Positions 1 through 6,062 of a stretch of 10,549 nt of DNA are shown here, piece after piece (position 1 is the first letter of the stretch; each line of letters begins with the position of its first letter). This DNA is from Spirochaetales bacterium. Lineage in GTDB: Bacteria; Spirochaetota; Spirochaetia; Sphaerochaetales; Sphaerochaetaceae. The stretch lies in contig JAAYQY010000322.1 in the NCBI GenBank assembly GCA_012519125.1, positions 1 through 10,549 of the forward strand. Direction: 5' to 3'. The notes beneath the pieces were generated by a model. The model saw only the letters and a list, made by a program, of their open reading frames with translations, searched no databases and was not told the DNA's origin. Made by a program: the position numbers and the translations under genes.

Positions 1-182
1 ACAAGATCGCCCCGATTCTTGATGGTATCCTGCGCAAGGCAGATCCCCAGTATGAGAAGAGTTCCGAAATCAAGTGGAACTTCACCAAATTCCTGGTAAA
101 CAGGGAAGGCGAAGTGGTTGCCCGATTCGAACCCTCTCACGATCTGGCCAAGGTAGCAAAGGCCATCGAGAACGTTCTCTAA
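1..182 (+). CDS. Glutathione peroxidase, C-terminal part (5' end outside window)
   Basis: The reading frame is open from base 3 to the TAA at 180-182 and gives about 59 residues. It contains WNFTKFLVNREGEVVARFEP, which matches the conserved 'WNF.KFL...G' block of glutathione peroxidases, including the Trp of the catalytic triad/tetrad. Members of this family reduce hydrogen or lipid peroxides with thiol donors (often thioredoxin in bacteria) and are usually cytoplasmic. The catalytic Cys or Sec lies upstream, outside the window, so it cannot be inspected. The C-terminal end (SHDLAKVAKAIENVL) is normal for the family. A strong terminator follows at 215-248, so this gene is a separate unit from the sugar-salvage genes downstream. 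The assignment is firm at family level. Confidence 0.87.
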   Translation, partial: KIAPILDGILRKADPQYEKSSEIKWNFTKFLVNREGEVVARFEPSHDLAKVAKAIENVL

Positions 183-214
183 CACTCCAAACACACACAG
201 TATTACCCTATGCC

Positions 215-248
215 GGCGTTGTCCCTTCCCAGGACAACGCCATTTTTT
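215..248 (+). terminator. Rho-independent terminator
   Basis: A perfect 10-bp stem, GGCGTTGTCC (215-224) with GGACAACGCC (232-241), closes a 7-base loop and is followed by ATTTTTT (242-248). It lies 33 bases after the glutathione peroxidase stop and ends 4 bases before the stop of the convergent kinase gene. The T-run is only on the plus-strand side, so it should mainly stop the peroxidase transcript. The hairpin itself could also protect the 3' end of the kinase mRNA. Confidence 0.92.
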
Positions 249-252
249 CCGT

Positions 253-1161
253 TTACAACTTGCTTGCCAGGATAAGCGAACCTTGCAGTGCTCCGGCTTT
301 GGGCAGTGAGATATCAAGCCGTACATCAAGGCGCTTGCAGACCATCGAGCGAAGCAGCGGGTCTGCTTCCAATACTCCTCCTGCTAGGCTCAGACGCTTG
401 GGGTAGGGGGGCGGCAATCTGCGTTGCACAGAGCCGACCAGTTCTACCAGCTCATCGGCTGCTTCATTGTAGATGCTCAAGGCCAATTCATCCCCATCGT
501 GTGCAGCCTTTCCCACTTCGGTTGCAAAGGCTGCTATTTCAGCTTTGGTGCGACTGCGGTCATTGAAAAAGGGAATGCCTTCGGCAAGTGATGAGAAGCC
601 GTAGAAAGAGAGTACCACAGGAACGAGTGATGTCGGCAAATCCCTGCCTTCACTGCTGCGATAACAGCGCCGTATGGCTTCATGGGCGATCCACCACCCA
701 GATCCTTCATCTCCAAGGGCAGTGCCCAAACCTCCGCTGCGTACCTCAATGCCAGCTTGGTTGCGTCCTAAGCAGATTGATCCGGTTCCGCTGATCAGGC
801 ATAGGCCGGTAGGCTCCAGATGGCTGCCTGCCAGAAGAAGGCATGCATCACTTACCAACAGGCGAGGAACAAGGTGGGGAAATTCATCAGCAAAGAATGC
901 TTCCCATTTCTCATGCTCCTCTTTTCTCCCAAGCCCGGCGCTGCCAAAGCAGAATCCAAGCATCGTCTTTTGTTCGAACAGTTTGTCTTTCAGACTCAGT
1001 TGGAGCAGTTGTTTCACATGCTTCTGTGCTTCGAGCATGCCCACTGCATAGGGGTTGGAGCTCTCTCCTGTCTGCTCATAGATGAGGTTCTTGTCAGCGT
1101 CCCATACTGCAAGGCGGCATCGTGTTCCTCCGCCGTCCATACCGAGGTATATTCCGTCCAT
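253..1161 (-). CDS. BadF/BadG/BcrA/BcrD-family sugar kinase, candidate MurNAc/GlcNAc kinase
   Basis: 302 residues, the usual length for the family. Visible ATPase-fold signatures are the phosphate-1 loop MDGGGTR (8-14), the phosphate-2 motif SGTGSICLG (124-132), the GDEGSGWWI block (150-158, usually GDEGSGYWIG) and a C-terminal adenosine motif SLAGGVLE. This subgroup includes eukaryotic-type N-acetylglucosamine kinases and the clostridial MurK, which phosphorylates MurNAc and GlcNAc at the 6-position. With murQ, namZ, nagZ and anmK nearby, a cytoplasmic MurNAc and/or GlcNAc kinase feeding MurQ is the best inference. Generic glucosamine or ROK-like sugar kinase activity cannot be excluded. The start at 1161 places the phosphate loop at the usual distance from the N terminus. 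No clear Shine-Dalgarno is seen: GAAGG sits directly against the ATG. The gene is divergent from the RpiR-type regulator, with 79 bases between the two starts. Confidence 0.85.
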   Translation of the reverse strand: MDGIYLGMDGGGTRCRLAVWDADKNLIYEQTGESSNPYAVGMLEAQKHVKQLLQLSLKDKLFEQKTMLGFCFGSAGLGRKEEHEKWEAFFADEFPHLVPRLLVSDACLLLAGSHLEPTGLCLISGTGSICLGRNQAGIEVRSGGLGTALGDEGSGWWIAHEAIRRCYRSSEGRDLPTSLVPVVLSFYGFSSLAEGIPFFNDRSRTKAEIAAFATEVGKAAHDGDELALSIYNEAADELVELVGSVQRRLPPPYPKRLSLAGGVLEADPLLRSMVCKRLDVRLDISLPKAGALQGSLILASKL

Positions 1162-1240
1162 GCCTTCAGTATGGAATACTGCTGGGAAAAAAACCAGAGA
1201 AAGCTTTTGGAAGCGAGTCCTCTATGCTATGCTCTGTGCT
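1162..1240. promoter_or_regulatory. Divergent intergenic region of kinase and regulator genes
   Basis: Both transcripts must start in or near these 79 bases. A perfect 15-bp palindrome, CAGTATGGAATACTG (1167-1181), lies next to the kinase start and could be an operator. For the plus strand the best -10 candidate is TATGCT (1228-1233), with only a weak -35 candidate 16-17 bases upstream. For the minus strand CATACT lies 6 bases before the kinase ATG. These boxes are weak, so the promoter positions are tentative. The palindrome itself is plainly visible. No copy of the 3306/7700 operator is found here. Confidence 0.45.
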
Positions 1241-2092
1241 ATGGAAGGTTGCACGATTCTCCTCAACCAAGCGCTCAGACACCTTGCTCCTTCGGAAGCA
1301 AAGGTAGCCACCTATATCCTGGAGCATCCACAGGATGCTGTCTCGATGAGCATAACCGACCTGGCTGAAAAGGCTGGGAGCAGTGCTGCTGCTGTGGTGA
1401 GGTTGTGCAAACGCCTCCAGTTCGATGGCTATGCAGAGCTCAAGCTCTCCCTTGCCAAGGAAGTTTATGGGAATACTCCTTCTGTCGGGGGCCCCTATCT
1501 TTTTGATGTGAAGCAAGCGCAGAATTCCGAGCAGATCACCTCAATGATGGTGCAGGCAGTGTGTGAGAACATCACCAAGGTAGTGAGTGTGCTTTCGACC
1601 AAGTCATTGGACAAGACCCTTGATGCACTCAATGGGGCACACAAGATCCTTTTGGCTGGAATTGGTGCATCAGCCTTGGCCGCGATGGACCTCTATCAGA
1701 AGTTGGGACGGCTTGGCATGTATGCATCCTTTCCTTCAGAGCAGGATCTTCAGATCGTCAATGCCTGTTCTCTGGATGAGCAGAGTGTCTGTCTTGTTTT
1801 CTCATACTCTGGTGAGACCCGCTCGATGCTCACCGTAGCCCAGAAGGCAAAGCAGTCTGGTGCTACCGTCATCGCCATCACTCGCATTGGAGGAAACTCG
1901 CTCTCCAAGCTCAGCGACCAGGTCCTTGCAGTCCCTGACAGCGAAGCACTCTATCGACAGGGAGCTAGCTTGAGCCGGCTCAGCCAGTTGGTGGTGGTGG
2001 ATATCCTCTACAGTTGCCTGATAGCCAGACGAAGTGATGCCGATGCCTTCATCAATGCCACCTGGAAAGCGGTGAGCAGGGAAGGTTTGTAA
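1241..2092 (+). CDS. RpiR/MurR-family transcriptional regulator (HTH + SIS domains)
   Basis: 283 residues from ATG 1241, the typical RpiR length. The N-terminal helix-turn-helix domain (about 1-75) shows the family pattern LAPSEAKVATYILEHP, then SITDLAEKAGSSAAAVVRLC, the recognition-helix region, then 'F.GY.ELK'. A sugar-phosphate-binding SIS domain follows (about 125-255) with LLAGIGAS and the SYSGETRS loop (188-195). Proteins of this kind sense phosphosugars; MurR of Escherichia coli binds MurNAc-6-phosphate and represses murQP. Given its neighbours, a role as local regulator of MurNAc catabolism is likely, with the palindromes at 3306 and 7700 as its probable targets (inference). The start is uncertain. 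ATG 1229 is in frame and has GGAAG 15 bases upstream, whereas ATG 1241 gives the usual N terminus but has no visible ribosome-binding site. The open frame continues upstream to 1082 inside the kinase gene, but that part does not resemble the family. Confidence 0.9.
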   Translation: MEGCTILLNQALRHLAPSEAKVATYILEHPQDAVSMSITDLAEKAGSSAAAVVRLCKRLQFDGYAELKLSLAKEVYGNTPSVGGPYLFDVKQAQNSEQITSMMVQAVCENITKVVSVLSTKSLDKTLDALNGAHKILLAGIGASALAAMDLYQKLGRLGMYASFPSEQDLQIVNACSLDEQSVCLVFSYSGETRSMLTVAQKAKQSGATVIAITRIGGNSLSKLSDQVLAVPDSEALYRQGASLSRLSQLVVVDILYSCLIARRSDADAFINATWKAVSREGL

Positions 2093-2314
2093 ACTATTTC
2101 AGGCTTCCATTTCGTCATCCAGCAAGGCTGCGATAAAGATTAACTGTCCCCTATCCCGCTCCCCAATCTTTCCCTTGAACAAGACATCATCACGATTTGC
2201 TCATCAAGATTTCTGGCCAGAGGTATCTGACTGGGTACTGAAGTCAAGCTCGTCTGCCAGAGCAGGAGTTCTCCGCTTCTCTGGTATAAGGCCTGCATTC
2301 TGTGGACGTAAGAA
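2093..2314. other. Convergent intergenic gap with a possible decayed coding remnant
   Basis: This 222-base gap lies between the 3' ends of the regulator gene (plus) and murQ (minus). No intact gene, start codon with ribosome-binding site, or classical terminator is seen. On the minus strand, in murQ's own frame, the sequence stays open after the murQ stop for 36 codons (2314-2207). It then meets a tandem TGA TGA (2206-2201) and is open again for 33 codons to TGA at 2099-2101. The last part reads RDRGQLIFIAALLDDEME, which has a protein-like composition. It may be the tail of a lost gene, or chance. The same place carries the string GGGGACAGTTAATC (minus strand), which resembles short repeats often found near REP-associated (IS200-like) transposases. 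No family could be assigned. Confidence 0.35.
2257..2284. repeat. Imperfect inverted repeat in convergent gap
   Basis: CCAGAG (2257-2262) and CTCTGG (2279-2284) form the outer arms, with GGAG (2265-2268) and CTCC (2271-2274) inside, separated by unequal internal loops. It could act as a transcript-end hairpin for either of the two convergent genes, but there is no T-run on either side, so it is not a standard Rho-independent terminator. Confidence 0.35.
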
Positions 2315-3238
2315 TCAGGAGCCGGAACCTGAATGAGATTCCATAAGATTCAAGACACGTGAAATGCTTTGTCCGTTCTGTTCCAACAGAAGGCTTGCTT
2401 CTTCGACGGTAACCTGCAAGAGGCCCATGGTGATGGCAAGCTTGGTGTTGTTCCCCGCCTGTGCAAAGAGGCGCTTGCTTTCCTGCTCATCACAGCCGGT
2501 CACTTCGCTGATGAGGCGATGTGACCGCTGGATCAGCTTTGCATTGACGGGACGGAGATCCACCATGAGATTGTTGAAAACCTTGCCGATGCGAATCATT
2601 GCAGTGGTGGTAATCATGTTCAGCACCAGCTTTTGGGCTGTGCCTGCTTTCATCCTGGTCGAGCCAGTGATGATTTCCGGACCAACGGGGACAAAGATGC
2701 GATGGTGTTCGTCGAGCAAATCGAAAACAGCAGTGGTCTTGTTGCAGCTGATCGCCCCCACCTTTGCACCGACAGAGAGTGCGTAGCGCATCGCTTCCAC
2801 CACAAAGGGGGCTCCTCCGCTTGCGGTGATACCGATCAAGACATCGTTGGAGGTGAAAGCGACCTGCTTCAGTCTCTCCACCCCTGCCTCTCCATTATCC
2901 TCAGCCCACTCAACACTGGTGGTGAGCGCTTTCTGGCCTCCGGCTATGATGCCTTGCACCATTTCAGGGTCAACTCCGTAAGTGGGAGGGCACTCCGATG
3001 CATCGAGGACTCCAAGTCTTCCACTGGTCCCAGCTCCGATATAGAAAAGCCGGCCTCCTTTCTTGAATGCCTCAACCACATCATCGACCACGACAGCTAT
3101 CGAGGGCATGGCACGCTCCACTGCGAACGGTACTTTCTTGTCTTCCTCATTGATGATGGCAAGGATCTCCAAGGTGGACTTGGAGTCGATGCGATAGGAG
3201 AGAGGATTTCGTTGTTCTGTTTCCAACAGGCTTTGCAT
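2315..3238 (-). CDS. murQ: N-acetylmuramic acid 6-phosphate etherase MurQ
   Basis: 307 residues, close to the usual ~300. MurQ cleaves the D-lactyl ether of MurNAc-6-phosphate, giving GlcNAc-6-phosphate and D-lactate in the cytoplasm. The N terminus LETEQRNPLS and INEEDKKVP are family landmarks. The SIS-domain active site is clear: GRLFYIGAGTSGRLGVLDAS (62-81), then ECPPTYG, with Glu82 and Glu113 (in WAEDNGEAG) at the positions of the two catalytic acids of the E. coli enzyme (Glu83, Glu114). ITASGGAPFV and GSTRMKAGTAQK also fit. The open frame extends 28 codons upstream, but that stretch is A/T-rich promoter DNA, so Met at 3238 is chosen. No Shine-Dalgarno precedes it. The gene is divergent from the namZ operon and shares its operator region. 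It has been separated from the other catabolic genes, although MurQ is the step on which they converge. Confidence 0.96.
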   Translation of the reverse strand: MQSLLETEQRNPLSYRIDSKSTLEILAIINEEDKKVPFAVERAMPSIAVVVDDVVEAFKKGGRLFYIGAGTSGRLGVLDASECPPTYGVDPEMVQGIIAGGQKALTTSVEWAEDNGEAGVERLKQVAFTSNDVLIGITASGGAPFVVEAMRYALSVGAKVGAISCNKTTAVFDLLDEHHRIFVPVGPEIITGSTRMKAGTAQKLVLNMITTTAMIRIGKVFNNLMVDLRPVNAKLIQRSHRLISEVTGCDEQESKRLFAQAGNNTKLAITMGLLQVTVEEASLLLEQNGQSISRVLNLMESHSGSGS

Positions 3239-3396
3239 GACAGGAGCAGTATACACGGAAAGATTGGTATGGACAACAATAGTTTTCAGAGTATTTATAA
3301 TAATCTTGAAAATAATTTCCAATATGCTATCCTTGTTTTACCACTGCTTGTTCTGCTCGGAGAGTTGGACTAGGATACAGGAAGGGGAGGAGTGCT
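3239..3396. promoter_or_regulatory. Divergent promoter region murQ / namZ operon
   Basis: For the namZ operon (plus), TTGAAA (3306-3311), a 16-base spacer and TATCCT (3328-3333) predict a start near 3340. A strong ribosome-binding site (GGGGAGGAG, 3384-3392) precedes ATG 3397. For murQ (minus), TTGGAA (3322-3317), a 17-base spacer and TATAAA (3299-3294) predict a start near 3287. A second possible murQ promoter is TTGTCC (3276-3271), 17 bases, TATACT (3253-3248), which would start transcription only a few bases before the ATG. The boxes are read directly, and their use is inferred. This is the most A/T-rich part of the window apart from the region after anmK. Confidence 0.7.
3306..3322. promoter_or_regulatory. 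Palindromic operator, copy A (probable RpiR/MurR-type site)
   Basis: TTGAAAATAATTTCCAA is an inverted repeat around a central A, with one mismatched pair out of eight. It matches the site at 7700-7716 in 15 of 17 positions. Its left half is the -35 box of the namZ-operon promoter and its right half, read on the other strand, is the -35 box of the murQ promoter. One bound dimer could therefore block both. The binding protein is not shown by sequence; the RpiR-type regulator encoded at 1241-2092 is the natural candidate. Confidence 0.65.
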
Positions 3397-4509
3397 ATGG
3401 AAATCGGACTGGACCAAATACTGGTGGAACCCTATGCCTCTTCCTTCCGGGGAAAACGATTGGGCTTGGTGACCAACTCCAGCAGCTTTGATACAAAGTT
3501 TGCCTCTTCGGTCTCTCTTTTCCATGAGTACTATGATCTGCGAGTGCTGTACGCACCCGAGCATGGCTTGGATGGTTCTGCTGCTGCGGGCCAGTCGATC
3601 GGGGACAAGCGGGATCCTGTCACCGCGCTTCCCATCCGCAGCCTCTACCAAGGAGAACAAAGCAGTCTCGACGCTTCTCTCTTTGCAGACATCGACCTGT
3701 TGGTTTTCGACATGCAGGATGTGGGACTTCGCTTTTATACCTACATCACCACCTTGGAGCAACTGATGCATGTGGGCATCCCACTGGTGGTGCTCGACCG
3801 CCCCAACCCTTTGGGAGGAGAGGTGGTCGAAGGACCGATGCTCGATGCCAAGCATGCAAGCTTCGTCGGCCTGGAGGGACTTGTCGTCCGCTACGGCCTG
3901 AGCATTGGGGAGTTGGCATGTTTTCTCAACGGAGAACGAAAGATTGGATGCGACCTGCAGATAATCCCCTTGCAGGGGTGGAAGCGCAACCGGCGATGGG
4001 AAGATCTGAAGCGGCCTTGGATCATGACCAGCCCTGCCATCGCCCATGCCCATACGATTGAGCTCTATGCAGGCTTTTGCCTGTTGGAAGGGACGAACCT
4101 GAGTGAAGGGCGTGGTACCAGTGCACCGTTCGAACTCTTTGGAGCCCCCTTCATCGATGCTCATCAACTCTCCAAAGGAGTAGGAAAGCTCAACCTTGCC
4201 GGAGTATGTTTTACCCCCATCACATTCGTTCCCTCAGCAAGCAAATTCCAAGGGGAAGTCTGTCATGGGCTGTACGCCCATGTTACCGATTCGCACCGTT
4301 TCAGACCTTTTGAGACAGCGTTGTCGGTGCTCTCCTTCATATGGGAGCAGTATCCTGATACGCTTACATTCAACGCCTCGTTTGCGCGTCTTGCAGGGTT
4401 TGCCGAGCAAGAGATACAGAGCCAGTATGTACAAGCTACGCTGGAGCACATCGAACAAGAGACACAAGCCTTCGCACACATGAAGAGGAGCTATGAACTA
4501 TATGCATGA
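3397..4509 (+). CDS. namZ: Exo-beta-N-acetylmuramidase NamZ (DUF1343, GH171)
   Basis: 370 residues, comparable to DUF1343 proteins without their signal peptide. Characteristic blocks are RLGLVTN (21-27), APEHGL (53-58), VFDMQDVGLRFYTY (103-116), DRPNPLGG (134-141) and EGTNLSEGRGT (231-241). The characterised Bacillus subtilis NamZ (YbbC) removes single MurNAc residues from the non-reducing end of peptidoglycan chains and works with NagZ. Here the protein starts MEIGLDQILVEPYASSFRGK and shows no signal peptide or lipobox, so a cytoplasmic place of action on imported fragments is inferred. The start at 3397 is set by GGGGAGGAG 4 bases upstream. It is the first gene of the operon, and its stop overlaps the start of nagZ. 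The identification is strong, but the exact substrate (MurNAc-GlcNAc or a peptide-bearing form) is unknown. Confidence 0.93.
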   Translation: MEIGLDQILVEPYASSFRGKRLGLVTNSSSFDTKFASSVSLFHEYYDLRVLYAPEHGLDGSAAAGQSIGDKRDPVTALPIRSLYQGEQSSLDASLFADIDLLVFDMQDVGLRFYTYITTLEQLMHVGIPLVVLDRPNPLGGEVVEGPMLDAKHASFVGLEGLVVRYGLSIGELACFLNGERKIGCDLQIIPLQGWKRNRRWEDLKRPWIMTSPAIAHAHTIELYAGFCLLEGTNLSEGRGTSAPFELFGAPFIDAHQLSKGVGKLNLAGVCFTPITFVPSASKFQGEVCHGLYAHVTDSHRFRPFETALSVLSFIWEQYPDTLTFNASFARLAGFAEQEIQSQYVQATLEHIEQETQAFAHMKRSYELYA

Positions 4510-6061
4510 AAACGAGAACATGGATCTGCGAACACAGATCGGGCAACACTTTGTCTGCGGGTTTGACGGCCCGACGCTGGAGCCCTCCTTCATTGAAGCG
4601 GTGAAACGCTACAAAATCGGAAATATCATCCTGTTCGCCCGCAACATCAAGAGCAAGACCCAGCTCTACGCCCTGTGTCAGGAGATCCAAGATCTGGTGC
4701 GGTCGGAGTGCGGCCACGATGCGCTGATCACCATCGATCAGGAGGGAGGGATGGTTACCCGTCTCTCCCCGGATTGCACCAACGTACCCTCTGCCATGGC
4801 GCTCTCTGCCACCGGTGATGAGCAGCTTGCCCGACAAGCGGGAGTGATTACGGCAACCGAACTCAGAGCCCTTGGCGTGAATGTGGACTTTGCTCCCTCC
4901 CTCGATGTCAACAGCAATCCGGACAATCCGGTCATTGGGGTGCGCAGCTTCTCTGATGACCCCAAGCAAGTAACACGGTTCGGCCTTGCCATGATCGAGG
5001 GTCTGCAGGAAGGCGGGGTGATGGCAGTGGGCAAGCACTTCCCCGGCCATGGGGATACCCACCTGGACAGCCATGTAGCCCTTCCAGTGGTGGAAGGCGG
5101 CGAAGAGCAGCTTGCCATTCATCTTGAACCTTTCAGAAAAGCCATCAGTGCAGGAGTGCAGGGGATAATGAGCAGCCATATCCTGTTTCCGGCGCTTGAA
5201 CCCGATCCTGTTCCTGCAACGTTGAGCCGGACCATCATGACAGACCTTCTCCGTTCTGAGTATGGATTCAAAGGGCTTGTCTTCACCGATTGCATGGAGA
5301 TGCAGGCCATTGCAGACCACTTTGGGACAGTGGAAGCCAGCCTTCAGGCTCTCCAAGCTGGGGTGGATGTGGTTTGCATCAGCCATCATGTTGAGCTTGC
5401 ATGCCAAGCTGTTGAGCTAGTGGAAGCAGCGCTTGCCGATGGCCGCTTGGATGCTGACTCCTTAAAACAATCGACGAAGCGCATTTTCCAGGCAAAAACC
5501 ATGCTTTCTGAGCTGCCGCCCCCTCCTCTTTCGGTGGTTGCTTGCGAGAACCACAGACAAAGCAATGCCCAGCTGCATCAGAAAAGCCTGACGTTGGTCA
5601 ACGATGCGCCGTTCAGCCTGGGAAGCAAGCCCTTGGTACTTGGCCCCCGACCATTCAGGGCCACCAATGTTTCCAATGATGAGGATGTGCTCTCGTTTGC
5701 ACCCTCGCTTGCAGCGTTGCTGGGTTGTGATGGCATCACCACCAGTGATAACCCGAAAGAACAGGAGATTGAGCAGCTCAGTGACGTGTGCTCCGCCTAC
5801 TCCGCGGTAGTGGTGGGAACGTATAATGGCCATCTCCATCCCGGCCAACTAGCCTTGGTCAATCGCCTTTCACAGGAACTTCCCACACTCTGCGTAGCGC
5901 TTCGCAATCCATACGATCTAGCGTATGTGACGAACAAGGTACGCAGCATTGCTGCGTATGCATACACTGAATCGGCAATCCATGCACTCGCCCAGGTTGT
6001 ATTGGGCAAAGCTGAAGCAACGGGAGTGCTGCCCGTAGCGCTTGTCGAACAAGGAGCGTGA
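4502..6061 (+). CDS. nagZ: Beta-N-acetylglucosaminidase NagZ (GH3)
   Basis: 519 residues from ATG 4502. The N-terminal GH3 barrel shows MDLRTQIGQHFVCGF, ITIDQEGGMVTRL (around 76-88), the GH3 NagZ-type loop KHFPGHGDT (178-186) with Asp185/His187 as the candidate acid/base dyad, and GLVFTDCMEM with the nucleophile Asp263. NagZ removes non-reducing GlcNAc from GlcNAc-MurNAc or GlcNAc-anhydroMurNAc. A C-terminal portion of roughly 170-190 residues follows, giving the longer two-domain build of B. subtilis NagZ (YbbD) rather than the short E. coli form. No signal peptide is seen. The start is ambiguous: ATG 4493 lies only 2 bases after AGAGGAG (4484-4490), ATG 4502 lies 11 bases after it, and ATG 4520 begins the conserved domain. 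All the earlier starts overlap the end of namZ, so translation is probably coupled. The stop lies 1 base before the next gene. Confidence 0.93.
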   Translation: MHENENMDLRTQIGQHFVCGFDGPTLEPSFIEAVKRYKIGNIILFARNIKSKTQLYALCQEIQDLVRSECGHDALITIDQEGGMVTRLSPDCTNVPSAMALSATGDEQLARQAGVITATELRALGVNVDFAPSLDVNSNPDNPVIGVRSFSDDPKQVTRFGLAMIEGLQEGGVMAVGKHFPGHGDTHLDSHVALPVVEGGEEQLAIHLEPFRKAISAGVQGIMSSHILFPALEPDPVPATLSRTIMTDLLRSEYGFKGLVFTDCMEMQAIADHFGTVEASLQALQAGVDVVCISHHVELACQAVELVEAALADGRLDADSLKQSTKRIFQAKTMLSELPPPPLSVVACENHRQSNAQLHQKSLTLVNDAPFSLGSKPLVLGPRPFRATNVSNDEDVLSFAPSLAALLGCDGITTSDNPKEQEIEQLSDVCSAYSAVVVGTYNGHLHPGQLALVNRLSQELPTLCVALRNPYDLAYVTNKVRSIAAYAYTESAIHALAQVVLGKAEATGVLPVALVEQGA

Positions 6062-6062
6062 A

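Noticed and set aside
1082..1228. Longer 336-residue form of the RpiR-type regulator starting at 1082
   Set aside because: The extra N-terminal part lies inside the divergent kinase gene and its promoter and has no family resemblance; RpiR proteins start near 'L....S..E..VA.YIL', as from 1241 (or 1229).
3239..3322. 28-codon N-terminal extension of murQ
   Set aside because: It translates A/T-rich promoter and operator DNA (MEIIFKIIINTLK...), and MurQ proteins begin just before 'TEQRNP'.
3370..4167. Minus-strand open frame (265 codons) over namZ
   Set aside because: Opposite-strand shadow of a conserved DUF1343 gene; no family motif.
4436..5407. Long open frame on the minus strand (323 codons) across nagZ
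   Set aside because: It lies fully over namZ/nagZ coding sequence with strong GH3 motifs on the plus strand; its translation is rich in His and Cys without any recognisable motif, so it is a shadow frame.
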